DNA from: Lutibacter sp.
GTDB taxonomy: Bacteria > Bacteroidota > Bacteroidia > Flavobacteriales > Flavobacteriaceae
DNA: 64,000 bases
Reading direction: 5' to 3'
Assembly: GCA_030694935.1 (NCBI GenBank)
Contig: JAUYUA010000038.1
Coordinates: 1-64,000, forward strand
Below the pieces are notes generated by a model that had not been told where the DNA came from, ran no database searches, and was given only the letters and a program-made list of their open reading frames with translations. Each line of letters opens with the position of its first letter. The first letter of the stretch is position 1. Positions 14,626 to 23,782 of the stretch are shown here, piece after piece. Both the position numbers and the translations under genes were made by a program.

Positions 14626-16851
14626 ATGAAGCAATTAATTTTATTTTATTTTCTGATGGGTACTGCAATACTTTTTTCACAAAATAAATTTGAGGGTAAG
14701 ATAATCGATTCAAAAACTAAAAATCCAATTGAAGGAACGGTAATTTATTTTCCTGATTTGAACAAAACTTCGATTAGTGATTATAAGGGTTTATTTTCAA
14801 TGTCGGCTTCTAAAAAAAAGATATTGGTTGAAATTTCTATTATTGGATATGAGTCAAAAATTCTATACCTTGAGGAAAACAGTTTTACAACGATAGAATT
14901 ATCAGAAAAAAATCTTGAACTGGAAGAAATTATTGTGACAGGAAATTTAAATGCCCGCAAAGAAAAAATTCCGTTTGCTATTGAAACCATAAAAAAAGAA
15001 GAGCTTTTTTCATCCGGAAAACTATCCTTGGCTGAAAATTTATCAAAAATTGTGGGAGTTAGCTTCTCAAGTAGCGGTTTAGCTTCAACAAAGCCCGTTA
15101 TTAGAGGATTGACCAACACAAATATTGTATTTCTGAACAACGGAATTAAGGCAGAGAATTTCCAATTTTCTAGCGCTCATCCATTTATTTCTGATGAATT
15201 TTCAGCAAGAAAAATTGAAGTTATCAAAGGACCATTTTCTTTAATTTATGGTTCAGATGCCGTTGGTGGCGTTATCAATGTTATTTCAGAAAATCCAGCT
15301 CCGTCAAAAACCTTGGAAGCAAACATAAATTCACAATATCATAGCAATACTGATGGTTTAGTGACTAATGTTGGGGTAAAAGCAGGTGGTGAAAAATGGT
15401 TTGGAGGAATAAATTTCACTCGAAAAACACATAAAGATTATGAAGATGGAGATGAAAAACAAGTTGACAATAGCCGGTTTGAAGATTTGAATTTGGGCGC
15501 AAATGCAGGATACAGAACTTCTTTTGGAAACTTTAGTTTAAGTTATGATTACTCTTTGCCTAAATATGGTTTAACCAACCAAAAATCGGTCGATTTTGTA
15601 AATAATGATTATCGTATTCTAAGAAATTGGTATCAAGAATTGGAAAATCATTTAATAATATCAAAAAGTAAGATTTTCATCAAAAACAACATTGCAGATA
15701 TTGATTTTGGGTTTCAAAAAAACAGGAGGGTAGGTGTAAGCGATCCTTCAAACACCAATCCTGAAATGATTTTTGCTTTGATGGATTTACAAACGTTTTC
15801 TTATAATGCCAAATACTCCATTAATAAAGAAAGAAACAAACTTATTGTTGGTTTTAATGGTGCTGCAATTGAAAATGATTCGGATGATTTTTACCAAAAC
15901 AGCAACCCTATGCCCGATGCTAAAATTAATGATATTGGTTTATTTGCAGTAAATGATTATCAATTTAATGATAATATAAATTTAAATGCGGGAATTAGAT
16001 ACGATAGCAGAACAATGGAATCGAGTCCTTATCAAAGTGCTGGTTTAAACAAGTATACTGTTGATAATAAATACAATAGCTTTAGCGGTTCAATAGGATC
16101 TACCTATAAAGTAAAAAATCAATTGTTCAAACTTAATGTTTCTTCGGGTTACAGAAGTCCGAATATTTCAGAATTGTCACAAAACGGAATTCATTCCAAT
16201 CGTTTTGAAAGAGGCGATTTGAATTTGCAAGCCCAACGCAATTATCAATTTGATTTTAATTATCATTTTCATACCAAAAATTTTGTTTTCGATTTTAGTC
16301 CGTTTTATAACAACGTTAACAATTACATTTATATCGTTCAAACCGATGTTAATGCGCCTTTTGGTGGTGGAAAAATTTGGCAATATCTTCAAAATGACGC
16401 TAATTTATACGGAATGGAATTTAGTGTAGATTATCATCCGGTAGCTTGGTTAGGCATTCATTCTAATTATACTTGGACCAAAGGCGAATTAAAAGATGGC
16501 GGTTATCTAACCCAAATTCCACAAAACAGATTGGTTGCCGAATTAAAATTTTCAAAAGAAAAATTAGCTTTCCTAAAGCAACCTTATTTTGTTATAAACT
16601 ATACCAATTTCCAGGATCAAGACAAATTGGGTCCATTTGAAACCTTTAGCAATGCTTATAATTTAGTTGATTTGAATATTGGTTCAGAAATTTTAATGGG
16701 CAAACAAAAATTAAACTGGTATATCGCCGCAAATAATATTTTTAATGAGGTATATATTGATCATTTATCGGCCTTTAAACCGCTTAATTTGAATAATATA
16801 GGGAGAAATATTGTTTTAGGGTTGAATATCCCTTTAACGGTAGGGCTTTAA
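14626..16851 (+). CDS. TonB-dependent outer-membrane receptor, probable metal or metal-chelate uptake
   Basis: 741 aa. A signal peptide (residues 1-18, ending near FSQ) is followed by a CarboxypepD_reg-like beta-sandwich (about 20-95, FEGKIIDSKTKNPIEGTV). The plug (about 105-225) has KPVIRGLTNTNIVFLNNG and IEVIKGPFSLIYGSDAVGG. The 22-strand barrel ends in IVLGLNIPLTVGL with a C-terminal hydrophobic residue. The plug wording resembles the ZnuD/heme-type receptors. With the divergent Fur-family gene it makes a self-contained regulated uptake unit. No SusD partner is present, so it is not a glycan SusC. The substrate is inferred. Confidence 0.9.
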   Translation: MKQLILFYFLMGTAILFSQNKFEGKIIDSKTKNPIEGTVIYFPDLNKTSISDYKGLFSMSASKKKILVEISIIGYESKILYLEENSFTTIELSEKNLELEEIIVTGNLNARKEKIPFAIETIKKEELFSSGKLSLAENLSKIVGVSFSSSGLASTKPVIRGLTNTNIVFLNNGIKAENFQFSSAHPFISDEFSARKIEVIKGPFSLIYGSDAVGGVINVISENPAPSKTLEANINSQYHSNTDGLVTNVGVKAGGEKWFGGINFTRKTHKDYEDGDEKQVDNSRFEDLNLGANAGYRTSFGNFSLSYDYSLPKYGLTNQKSVDFVNNDYRILRNWYQELENHLIISKSKIFIKNNIADIDFGFQKNRRVGVSDPSNTNPEMIFALMDLQTFSYNAKYSINKERNKLIVGFNGAAIENDSDDFYQNSNPMPDAKINDIGLFAVNDYQFNDNINLNAGIRYDSRTMESSPYQSAGLNKYTVDNKYNSFSGSIGSTYKVKNQLFKLNVSSGYRSPNISELSQNGIHSNRFERGDLNLQAQRNYQFDFNYHFHTKNFVFDFSPFYNNVNNYIYIVQTDVNAPFGGGKIWQYLQNDANLYGMEFSVDYHPVAWLGIHSNYTWTKGELKDGGYLTQIPQNRLVAELKFSKEKLAFLKQPYFVINYTNFQDQDKLGPFETFSNAYNLVDLNIGSEILMGKQKLNWYIAANNIFNEVYIDHLSAFKPLNLNNIGRNIVLGLNIPLTVGL

Positions 16852-16996
16852 GTTGTTGCTGCCAACAATTTTTATCGAATGTTAGTTGGGTTTGCAATAA
16901 ATACAATTTGAGTATAATTTTATGGGAATTCGTGCGCAGTTAATGTTATAATTATGGACTTCCCGGTTCTGGAGCCTTACATTCGTTGGTTTGAGA

Positions 16997-17013
16997 CCTG
17001 CCTGCCGGCAAGG
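16997..17013. repeat. GC-rich palindrome core, third copy
   Basis: CCTGCCTGCCGGCAAGG shares its core with the palindromes at 5268, 12916 and 43137. It is followed by CTGGCGGAGTCGAGTGAAG. Confidence 0.65.
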
Positions 17014-17061
17014 CTGGCGGAGTCGAGTGAAGCCGTAAATGTGACCACTTTTAAAACTAAG

Positions 17062-17097
17062 AAAGCCTTATAAACATTGAGTTTGTGAGGCTTTTTT
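17062..17097 (+). terminator. Strong hairpin terminator downstream of the TonB receptor
   Basis: The arms AAAGCCTTATAAAC and GTTTGTGAGGCTTT pair over 14 positions (G-U pairs included) with an ATTGA loop, and a T run follows. It lies 210 bases after the receptor stop, so it may originally have served another transcript. Confidence 0.75.
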
Positions 17098-17705
17098 ATT
17101 TATATGGCATTAGTGCGCTCTATCGGGCTTTTTATTTGCCAAAATTAAATTGGAGGATGGTGATTTTTGTCATATCCTGTTGTTATTAAACTGTTTATTT
17201 TTGGGCCATTAAAGAATTACACCTATGATGTACGCTTATCAATTATTGTACGAAAAAGTGCAAAGAGTTGAAGTGCCCGACGCTTCAAGCATCATGTCGT
17301 TTCTTGAAATCTAAAAAGAAACGCATTATTCCCTTCCAGGGATACTTAGCAAAATTATCCTGTAACATTTCGTGATTTTTTTAAAGACCGATGGTCTTAA
17401 TTTTATTAAAAAAAACCAGTTTATGGGAGCGAAAAAAAATAATAATTTAACAAATTCAATACCTAAATTTCTTGGATTCCCGGAATATTTTGATAGCGCT
17501 GCTTGACGGTTAGTTTTTGGGGCTCCTACTTTTTAATTATATAAAGCAACCTTTTTTAATTTTTCTTCTGATTATTTAATAATTACAGATACTCTTATTA
17601 TTATAAATTCAAAAATAAGAATTAAATTTGTTGAAAATATATAAAAAATGTATTTAAATTGAAAAAAAGAAGAGTCAATTTATAAATATAACAAAATAAA
17701 ATAAT

Positions 17706-18089
17706 ATGTTAAAATCGATGATTAGATTGCGAATGAGCTCACATGATGCTCATTATGGAGGAAACCTTGTTGATGGAGCACGAATGCTTCAGTTATTTGG
17801 TGATGTTGCCACAGAACTTCTTATTTTAAGAGATGGTGATGAAGGTTTGTTTAAAGCGTATGATATGGTAGAGTTTATGGCACCTGTTTATGCGGGTGAC
17901 TTTATTGAAGCTGTTGGTGAAATAATTGAAGAAGGAAACTCTAGCAGAAGAATGAAATTTGAAGCCCGTAAAGTGATCGCGCCTCGTCCTGATATTTCAG
18001 ATTCAGCCTGCGATTTTCTTGAAGAACCTATCATTGTTTGTCGCGCCACAGGAACCTGTGTTACGCCAAAAGCGAGTCAGCGTAAATAA
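17706..18089 (+). CDS. kal: 3-aminobutyryl-CoA ammonia-lyase
   Basis: 127 aa hot-dog-fold enzyme that removes ammonia from L-3-aminobutyryl-CoA to give crotonyl-CoA in lysine fermentation. It begins [20 protein letters not shown], with [16 protein letters not shown] and the [18 protein letters not shown] strand typical of the family. It is the first gene of the operon, with kce eight bases downstream. The identity rests on family resemblance together with the following kce-kdd-kam genes, which make the assignment secure. No -7 consensus is visible in the AT-rich DNA upstream, so a different sigma factor or activator may be involved. Confidence 0.92.
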   Translation: MLKSMIRLRMSSHDAHYGGNLVDGARMLQLFGDVATELLILRDGDEGLFKAYDMVEFMAPVYAGDFIEAVGEIIEEGNSSRRMKFEARKVIAPRPDISDSACDFLEEPIIVCRATGTCVTPKASQRK

Positions 18090-18097
18090 CTTATTTT

Positions 18098-18922
18098 ATG
18101 GAAAAATTAATTATCACAGCCGCAATTTCGGGTGCGGAAGTTACAAAAGAACACAATCCTGCAGTGCCTTATACTGTTGAAGAATGTGTTCGTGAAGCCA
18201 GTTTGGCTTACCGGGCAGGTGCAAGCATCATTCATTTGCACGTTCGTAAAGACGACGGCACGCCCACACAAGATAAAAACCGTTTTAAAGAGGTGATGGA
18301 TGCAATTAGGGTTAAATGTCCCGATGCAATTATTCAACCTTCAACCGGTGGCGCAGTTGGGATGAAAAATGATGAACGGCTACAGCCAACCGAGCTTAAC
18401 CCGGAAATGGCAACGTTAGATTGTGGCACCTTAAACTTTGGAGGCGACGAGATATTTGAAAATACCGAAAATACCATCAAATATTTTGGACAGCGAATGA
18501 TTGAAAAAAACATCAAACCAGAATTGGAGGTTTTTGACAAATCTATGATTGATATGGCGCTGCGTCTTCATCAAAAAGGATTTATAAAATCTCCTATGCA
18601 TTTTGATTTTGTGATGGGCGTTAACGGAGGCATTTCGGGAACCTTAAGAGACTTTGTTTTCTTGCGTAACAGCATTCCTTCCGATTCCACCTACTCGGTT
18701 GCGGGCGTTGGAAGATTTGAATTTCCATTGGCCGTTGCCGCCATTATTGATGGCGGTCATGTAAGGGTTGGTTTGGAAGATAATTTATACATCGCCAAAG
18801 GTGTTTTAGCCAAATCGAATGGAGAATTGGTTGAAAAAGTGGTACGATTGGCTAAGGAACTTGGTCGTGAAATAGCAACTCCGGCCGAAGCAAGAGAAAT
18901 TTTAGGGTTAAAAAAACAGTAG
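18098..18922 (+). CDS. kce: 3-keto-5-aminohexanoate cleavage enzyme
   Basis: 274 aa zinc-dependent TIM-barrel enzyme (DUF849/BKACE family). It condenses and cleaves 3-keto-5-aminohexanoate with acetyl-CoA to form 3-aminobutyryl-CoA and acetoacetate. The start MEKLIITAAISGAEVTKEHN and the metal-binding HLHVR in IIHLHVRKDDGTPTQD match the family. QPSTGG and VRVGLEDN, with the catalytic acidic residue, follow. Its product is the substrate of the preceding kal gene. Together with kdd downstream this leaves little doubt that it is Kce rather than another BKACE enzyme. Confidence 0.95.
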   Translation: MEKLIITAAISGAEVTKEHNPAVPYTVEECVREASLAYRAGASIIHLHVRKDDGTPTQDKNRFKEVMDAIRVKCPDAIIQPSTGGAVGMKNDERLQPTELNPEMATLDCGTLNFGGDEIFENTENTIKYFGQRMIEKNIKPELEVFDKSMIDMALRLHQKGFIKSPMHFDFVMGVNGGISGTLRDFVFLRNSIPSDSTYSVAGVGRFEFPLAVAAIIDGGHVRVGLEDNLYIAKGVLAKSNGELVEKVVRLAKELGREIATPAEAREILGLKKQ

Positions 18923-18938
18923 AAAACTGTTAAATTAT

Positions 18939-19982
18939 ATGATGAAAAAAGGAAATAAATACGGTACGCACAGGGTTATTGAACCCTTAGGCGTTTTACC
19001 GCAACCTGCAACGAAAGTTGATAACAATGTTACTGAAATATACGACAACGAAATCTTGGTTGATGTTGATATTCTAAATATCGATTCAGCCAGTTTTACC
19101 CAAATTAAAGAACAGGCCGGTGGCGATATCGAAAAAATAAAAGAGATTATTTTAGAAATAGTTGCTGCCCAAGGCAAAATGAAAAATCCTGTTACAGGAT
19201 CTGGTGGCATGTTCATAGGAACGGTTTTACAAATAGGGGAAGCATTGGCAGGCAAAAGAGATCTAAAAGTTGGAGATAAAATTGCAAGCCTTGTGTCTTT
19301 ATCATTAACGCCACTCAAAATTGAAAAGATTATCGAGGTTAAAGCATCGATTGATCAGGTGATTGTAAATGCAAAAGCTATTTTGTTTGAAACGGGTTTA
19401 TACTCAATATTACCGACTGATATGCCTGATTCATTAGCACTTGCGGTACTCGACGTATGTGGAGCTCCGGCACAAACAGCGCGTTTGGTAAAATCTGGTG
19501 ACACGGTTGTTATTATCGGTGCCAGCGGAAAATCGGGCATGCTGTGCTGTTACGAAGCAAAAAGAAGGGCTGGCGTTAATGGGAAAGTGATTGGCGTTGA
19601 TTATAGTGACAAAGGTTTGGAAGCTTTAAGAAAATTAAATATCTGCGACGAAATAATTAAACTGGATGCAACAAATGCACTTAGCTGTTACGATGCCATT
19701 TCAAAAGTAACAAATGATGAGCTTGCCGATGTTGTGATTAACAATGTAAACATTCAAAATACTGAAATGGGCTCTATCTTAATGTGTAAAGACAGAGGTG
19801 TGGTTTACTTCTTCAGTATGGCAACTTCCTTCACAAAAGCCGCTTTAGGAGCTGAAGGTGTCGGTAAAGATATTGACATGATTGTTGGCAACGGTTATGC
19901 AAAAGATCACGCAGAAATAACATTAAATATATTAAGAGAACATAAAGGCATAAGGGATTTATATGAAAGTCTTTATGCATAA
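18939..19982 (+). CDS. kdd: L-erythro-3,5-diaminohexanoate dehydrogenase
   Basis: 347 aa. It oxidatively deaminates 3,5-diaminohexanoate to 3-keto-5-aminohexanoate with NAD+ or NADP+. The N-terminus MMKKGNKYGTHRVIEPLGVL and GSGGMFIGTVLQIG are characteristic. The nucleotide-binding Rossmann motif reads VVIIGASGKSGML, with VIGVDYSDKG as the second strand. It begins 17 bases after kce. A second Met lies directly after the first, so the true start could be at 18942. It is a distant relative of zinc-type alcohol dehydrogenases but keeps its own family pattern. Confidence 0.94.
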   Translation: MMKKGNKYGTHRVIEPLGVLPQPATKVDNNVTEIYDNEILVDVDILNIDSASFTQIKEQAGGDIEKIKEIILEIVAAQGKMKNPVTGSGGMFIGTVLQIGEALAGKRDLKVGDKIASLVSLSLTPLKIEKIIEVKASIDQVIVNAKAILFETGLYSILPTDMPDSLALAVLDVCGAPAQTARLVKSGDTVVIIGASGKSGMLCCYEAKRRAGVNGKVIGVDYSDKGLEALRKLNICDEIIKLDATNALSCYDAISKVTNDELADVVINNVNIQNTEMGSILMCKDRGVVYFFSMATSFTKAALGAEGVGKDIDMIVGNGYAKDHAEITLNILREHKGIRDLYESLYA

Positions 19983-20015
19983 TTAAATTTTTTATCAAAA
20001 CTGAAATTTAAATAA

Positions 20016-21293
20016 ATGAAAACAGCGTATAAAAAAGTAGCCTATAAACACATTCCTTTATTTAAGGACATATCTCAAGAAGATTGGAACGATTGGAGAT
20101 GGCAATTGAGACACGCCATCAGAGATATTCCCACACTTGAAAAAGTAATTATATTATCCGAAGAAGAAAAGGAAAATCTTTCTAAAACATTAAAAAAGTT
20201 TAAAATGGCAATTACGCCGTATTACGCGGCTTTAATGGACAAAGAAGACAGGGATTGTCCGGTAAGAATGCTGGCTGTTCCTGAGCTAAATGAATTGTTT
20301 GTTGATGATTCTGATTTGGATGACCCGCTGCATGAAGATGTGGATTCTCCGGTTCCGGGACTGACGCACCGTTATCCGGACAGGGCCTTACTTCTTGTTA
20401 CCCACGAATGTTCTATGTATTGTCGTCATTGTACCCGAAGAAGAATTGTTGGTGATTCAAGCGAAAAAATGGATAATAAACATCTTGAACAGGCATTTGA
20501 ATACATCAGAAATACGCCTCAACTTAGAGATATCGTTATTTCTGGCGGCGATCCATTAATTTTAAGTGACGAAAAATTAGATTATATTCTAACCGAATTA
20601 CGAAAAATTGACCACATCGAAATTATCCGTATTGGCAGTCGTATGCCTGTGGTGCTTCCTCAAAGAATCACGGATAAATTTTGCGAAATGCTTAAAAAGC
20701 ACCATCCAATTTATGTGAATACGCATTTTAATCACCCAAAAGAAGTTACGGAAGATGCTAAAATTGCTTGTGAAAAATTAGCAAATTCAGGCGTTAATGT
20801 CGGCAACCAATCGGTGCTGCTTAGAGGCATAAACGATTGCTCCAATATTATGAAAAAGTTGGTGCACGAGCTATTAAGAATTCGTGTTAGACCTTATTAT
20901 ATATACCAATGTGATCTTTCTGAAGGAATTTCTCACTTCAGAACAGCCATTTCTAAAGGCATTGAAATCATTGAAAACTTACGCGGACATACGTCAGGTT
21001 TGGCAGTGCCTACTTTTGTGGTGGACGCTCCGGGCGGCGGCGGTAAAATTCCGGTAATGCCAACTTACTTAATATCTCAAAACGAAAAAAGAGTGGTATT
21101 AAGAAATTACGAAGGTGTGATAACGACTTATACACAGCCTACTCATGGAAAGGAGCATGATACTGAAAATTGTAAATTTTGTAAAGACGAAAATTTGGTT
21201 GCTAAAGATGGAGTAGCGATGTTATTGAATAATGACGGACTTTCTCTTCAGCCTGAAAATTTGAAAAGAAAAAACAGATTAACTGTATATTAA
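20016..21293 (+). CDS. kamA: L-lysine 2,3-aminomutase (radical SAM)
   Basis: 425 aa, the length of catabolic KamA. Radical SAM Cys132, Cys136 and Cys139 (CSMYCRHC) bind the [4Fe-4S] cluster, and the family's TRRRIVG follows. [13 protein letters not shown] contains the PLP-binding lysine. The C-terminal tail with [10 protein letters not shown] and KFCKD carries the zinc-ligand cysteines seen in the clostridial enzyme. It converts L-lysine to L-beta-lysine, the substrate of the 5,6-aminomutase KamDE encoded downstream. Epimerisation and EpmB-like roles are excluded by length and context. The operon position is central and the spacing is 33 bases from kdd. Confidence 0.97.
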   Translation: MKTAYKKVAYKHIPLFKDISQEDWNDWRWQLRHAIRDIPTLEKVIILSEEEKENLSKTLKKFKMAITPYYAALMDKEDRDCPVRMLAVPELNELFVDDSDLDDPLHEDVDSPVPGLTHRYPDRALLLVTHECSMYCRHCTRRRIVGDSSEKMDNKHLEQAFEYIRNTPQLRDIVISGGDPLILSDEKLDYILTELRKIDHIEIIRIGSRMPVVLPQRITDKFCEMLKKHHPIYVNTHFNHPKEVTEDAKIACEKLANSGVNVGNQSVLLRGINDCSNIMKKLVHELLRIRVRPYYIYQCDLSEGISHFRTAISKGIEIIENLRGHTSGLAVPTFVVDAPGGGGKIPVMPTYLISQNEKRVVLRNYEGVITTYTQPTHGKEHDTENCKFCKDENLVAKDGVAMLLNNDGLSLQPENLKRKNRLTVY

Positions 21294-21318
21294 AGAAATA
21301 AATACATGCCGTATTAAG

Positions 21319-22191
21319 ATGAACAGTGTTATTGCAGAACAACTTGTTAATAAAACGACCTTCTTAGTAGGGAATAAAAAGAATGCAGGTAAAACAACTT
21401 TTCTGAATTATGCGCTTACGCAGTTAAGAGAGGTTGTTCAGCCTGCTTTTTTTACCATTGGGATTGATGGTGAAGCAAGTGATTTAATATTTGACACACC
21501 CAAACCAAAAATCTATACTGAAACAGGAGATTACGTTGTCACATCAAGTTTAATGATCAATAAAAGTGATGCGTTGTTTGAAATTATTCATGTGTTTCCA
21601 TACAAAACTGTTTTAGGAAGGCTCGCTTTGGCAAAAACATTGCGAAACGGAACTATAGAACTTGTTGGCTCTGAAGACAATAAGCAGCTCGCTGAAATTA
21701 TAACGTTTCTAAGAAATGAGGAGCACATAAAAACCATTGTCATTGATGGTGCCGCAAGCCGCGTAACGCAAGTGGCTTCAGTTAAAAATAGCTATTTTTA
21801 CTATATTGTTAAGATTGACCAAAAAAGCATCAATTCGGATCTTAATAAATTAAGAACCATTGCATTCATCAGTAAATTTAAAGATATTGATCACATTGAT
21901 GATGTAGAAAATAAAACGGTATTCGAGATCAAAGGCGCTTTAACAGAATCCAAGCTCTCTATGATTCCTGAAAATTGTGATATTTTGTTGCTCAATGATT
22001 TTACAAAAATATTCCTGGATTTTTATCAGGTAACCAAGTTAACGGAAAAACTTGAAATTGCATATAAAATACCTTATCAATTGGTCTCTTTTGTGGTCAT
22101 TTTAAAAGATATATTGAAGGAAGATTTTGTGAAAATAGTAGAAAGCCATAACCTGAAAGAACCAATTTTATACAATCCTTATGAATATTAA
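21319..22191 (+). CDS. kamB: Lysine 5,6-aminomutase reactivase subunit KamB
   Basis: 290 aa. The N-terminal P-loop reads GNKKNAGKTT (about residues 18-27), followed by ALTQLRE and a GIDGEASD switch-like segment. The remainder shows no other recognised motif. In Clostridium- and Porphyromonas-type operons a protein of this kind sits directly before the MutS-like KamC. The two help restore 5,6-aminomutase whose B12 cofactor has been inactivated. The name follows that convention and the gene order, since no biochemical signature beyond the P-loop is visible. It overlaps kamC by 11 bases, indicating translational coupling. Confidence 0.85.
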   Translation: MNSVIAEQLVNKTTFLVGNKKNAGKTTFLNYALTQLREVVQPAFFTIGIDGEASDLIFDTPKPKIYTETGDYVVTSSLMINKSDALFEIIHVFPYKTVLGRLALAKTLRNGTIELVGSEDNKQLAEIITFLRNEEHIKTIVIDGAASRVTQVASVKNSYFYYIVKIDQKSINSDLNKLRTIAFISKFKDIDHIDDVENKTVFEIKGALTESKLSMIPENCDILLLNDFTKIFLDFYQVTKLTEKLEIAYKIPYQLVSFVVILKDILKEDFVKIVESHNLKEPILYNPYEY

Positions 22192-23782
22192 AGACACCAT
22201 ACAATTTGTAGAATTTAACACATTCTATTCGGAGTATGCGCCTTTAACTCCTTATGGATTGCTGGACAAAAACAAATACCAGGTTTTTACGGATGAAAAA
22301 ATACTTGTTTCTGTCTATAATTCCATTGGTAAAATAGTCAGTTTTATCAATGAAAATTCTTTTGAAGCTGATAAAATTGAACATCATTTAAAAAGAATTT
22401 CCCATTTAAATACTTTAGAAAGAAAAACCTTCGATTCTTCAGATATATTTCTGGTGAAAAAATTGTTGGTGAATTTTAAAAGCATCGTTAAACTATTGAA
22501 TGATGAAATAAAAAAAGATTTACAAATCAACTTTTTATCCGAAGAATTATTGAATTTTTTGTCGCTTGATGGATTGAATAAGGAAACCTTTTATTTAAGT
22601 GAACAATACAATACCGAGCTGGGTGAAATCAGAAAAAAAATAGGGGGAACGGATAAAGTTTTGGCTGAAATAAAAAAAGAACGGCTTCTCGAGATTTTAA
22701 AACAACATCATCTTGATTTTAGATTTCGTGATTTTATGATTGCCTCAGAAAGCATTACAAACAATTTAAGTTCTGAGCTGATTTATAAAGAAGTTTACGA
22801 TAAAACTTCCTTATTGCTTAAGCCAATGCTTCCGAAGGAATATTTCGATTTATACAAAAAAAGAGAAGCTTTATTGCTGGAAGAAAATAGGTTGGAACAA
22901 GCTGTTCTTAGTGCAATTTCTGAAAAAATTATTGCTGAAAAAGAACTGATAAAAAACTACATCAATAAAATTGTTTTGCTCGATACCCTTTTTGCAAAAT
23001 CAAGAATGGCTATCAAGTACAAGATGGTTGCGCCTGTTTTAATCGATAAAAAAGCAACTATTGAAGTGGTGAACGGTCAATACCTGCCGCTGGCAAATAA
23101 ATGCGCAAAAACGGGTACCATTTACACGCCTTTAAATGCTGAATTTGACAATAAAACCTGCGTAATTACGGGTTCAAATATGGGCGGTAAAACAGTGCTT
23201 TTAAAAACAATCGGGTTTATGCAGCTGCTGACCCAAATGGGTTTTTGGATTCCTGCCATAAAGTTTAAAACAGCCGTATTTGAAAATATCCATTACATTG
23301 GCGAAGACCTTTCAGAAAAAGTGGAAGGCCTCAGCAGTTTTGGATTCGAAATACACAATCTTACAAAAGCCATCAATGATTTTGGAACAAATACCTTGCT
23401 TCTGATTGATGAGTTTGCAAAAACAACAAACTCCACGGAAGCAAAAGCAATCATTGCCGCGATGTTAAAAAGCTTCTCTCAAAAAGAAACCGTTTGCAGC
23501 TTTTTGTCAACACATTTTATGGAATTGCCTGAATTTGAAAAAGTGTCTTTTTATAAAATGAAAGGGCTGGATTATTCAGCATACAAGAAATATTACAACA
23601 AAGAAAAACAATATTCATTGCGTGAGAGAATTATGTTAATCAATTCTTTTATGCGTTATGAAATTATAAAAACGGACAATAAAGACAGGACTTATGATGC
23701 CATAAAAATTGCAGATATATTAGGATTAAATGATGAAATTATTAGCTATACAAAAGCGTATTTAAGTGAGAATTATGACTAA
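22181..23782 (+). CDS. kamC: Lysine 5,6-aminomutase reactivase ATPase KamC (MutS-like)
   Basis: 533 aa MutS-superfamily ATPase without the mismatch-recognition and connector domains of MutS. A helical lever/clamp-like region (about 100-290) precedes the ATPase. Walker A is GSNMGGKTVLLK, the Walker B line is TLLLIDEFAKTTNSTEA, and a SFLSTHFMEL signature follows. It is the putative ATP-driven partner of KamB in exchanging damaged adenosylcobalamin on KamDE. The overlaps on both sides (11 bases with kamB, 8 with kamD) show that the genes are co-translated. It is not a mismatch-repair protein despite the family resemblance. Confidence 0.88.
   Translation: MNIKDTIQFVEFNTFYSEYAPLTPYGLLDKNKYQVFTDEKILVSVYNSIGKIVSFINENSFEADKIEHHLKRISHLNTLERKTFDSSDIFLVKKLLVNFKSIVKLLNDEIKKDLQINFLSEELLNFLSLDGLNKETFYLSEQYNTELGEIRKKIGGTDKVLAEIKKERLLEILKQHHLDFRFRDFMIASESITNNLSSELIYKEVYDKTSLLLKPMLPKEYFDLYKKREALLLEENRLEQAVLSAISEKIIAEKELIKNYINKIVLLDTLFAKSRMAIKYKMVAPVLIDKKATIEVVNGQYLPLANKCAKTGTIYTPLNAEFDNKTCVITGSNMGGKTVLLKTIGFMQLLTQMGFWIPAIKFKTAVFENIHYIGEDLSEKVEGLSSFGFEIHNLTKAINDFGTNTLLLIDEFAKTTNSTEAKAIIAAMLKSFSQKETVCSFLSTHFMELPEFEKVSFYKMKGLDYSAYKKYYNKEKQYSLRERIMLINSFMRYEIIKTDNKDRTYDAIKIADILGLNDEIISYTKAYLSENYD

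Larger units (their letters stand above)
16852..17705. other. 854-base gene-poor region upstream of the lysine operon
   Basis: It holds a CCTGCCTGCCGGCAAGG repeat core (16997-17013), a strong hairpin terminator (17062-17097), an AAGACC-GAT-GGTCTT hairpin (about 17384-17398) and two short open frames. One starts at about 17226 (MMYAYQLLYEKVQRVEVP, 29 codons). The other starts at about 17422 (MGAKKNNNLTNSIPKFLGF, 27 codons). Neither resembles a known protein, so they may be remnants. The last 150 bases before kal are very AT-rich and hold no TAnnTTTG box that I could see. Confidence 0.5.

Noticed and set aside
22181-23782. Calling kamC a DNA mismatch repair MutS
   Set aside because: The mismatch-binding domains are missing, and overlaps with kamB and kamD place it in the lysine operon.
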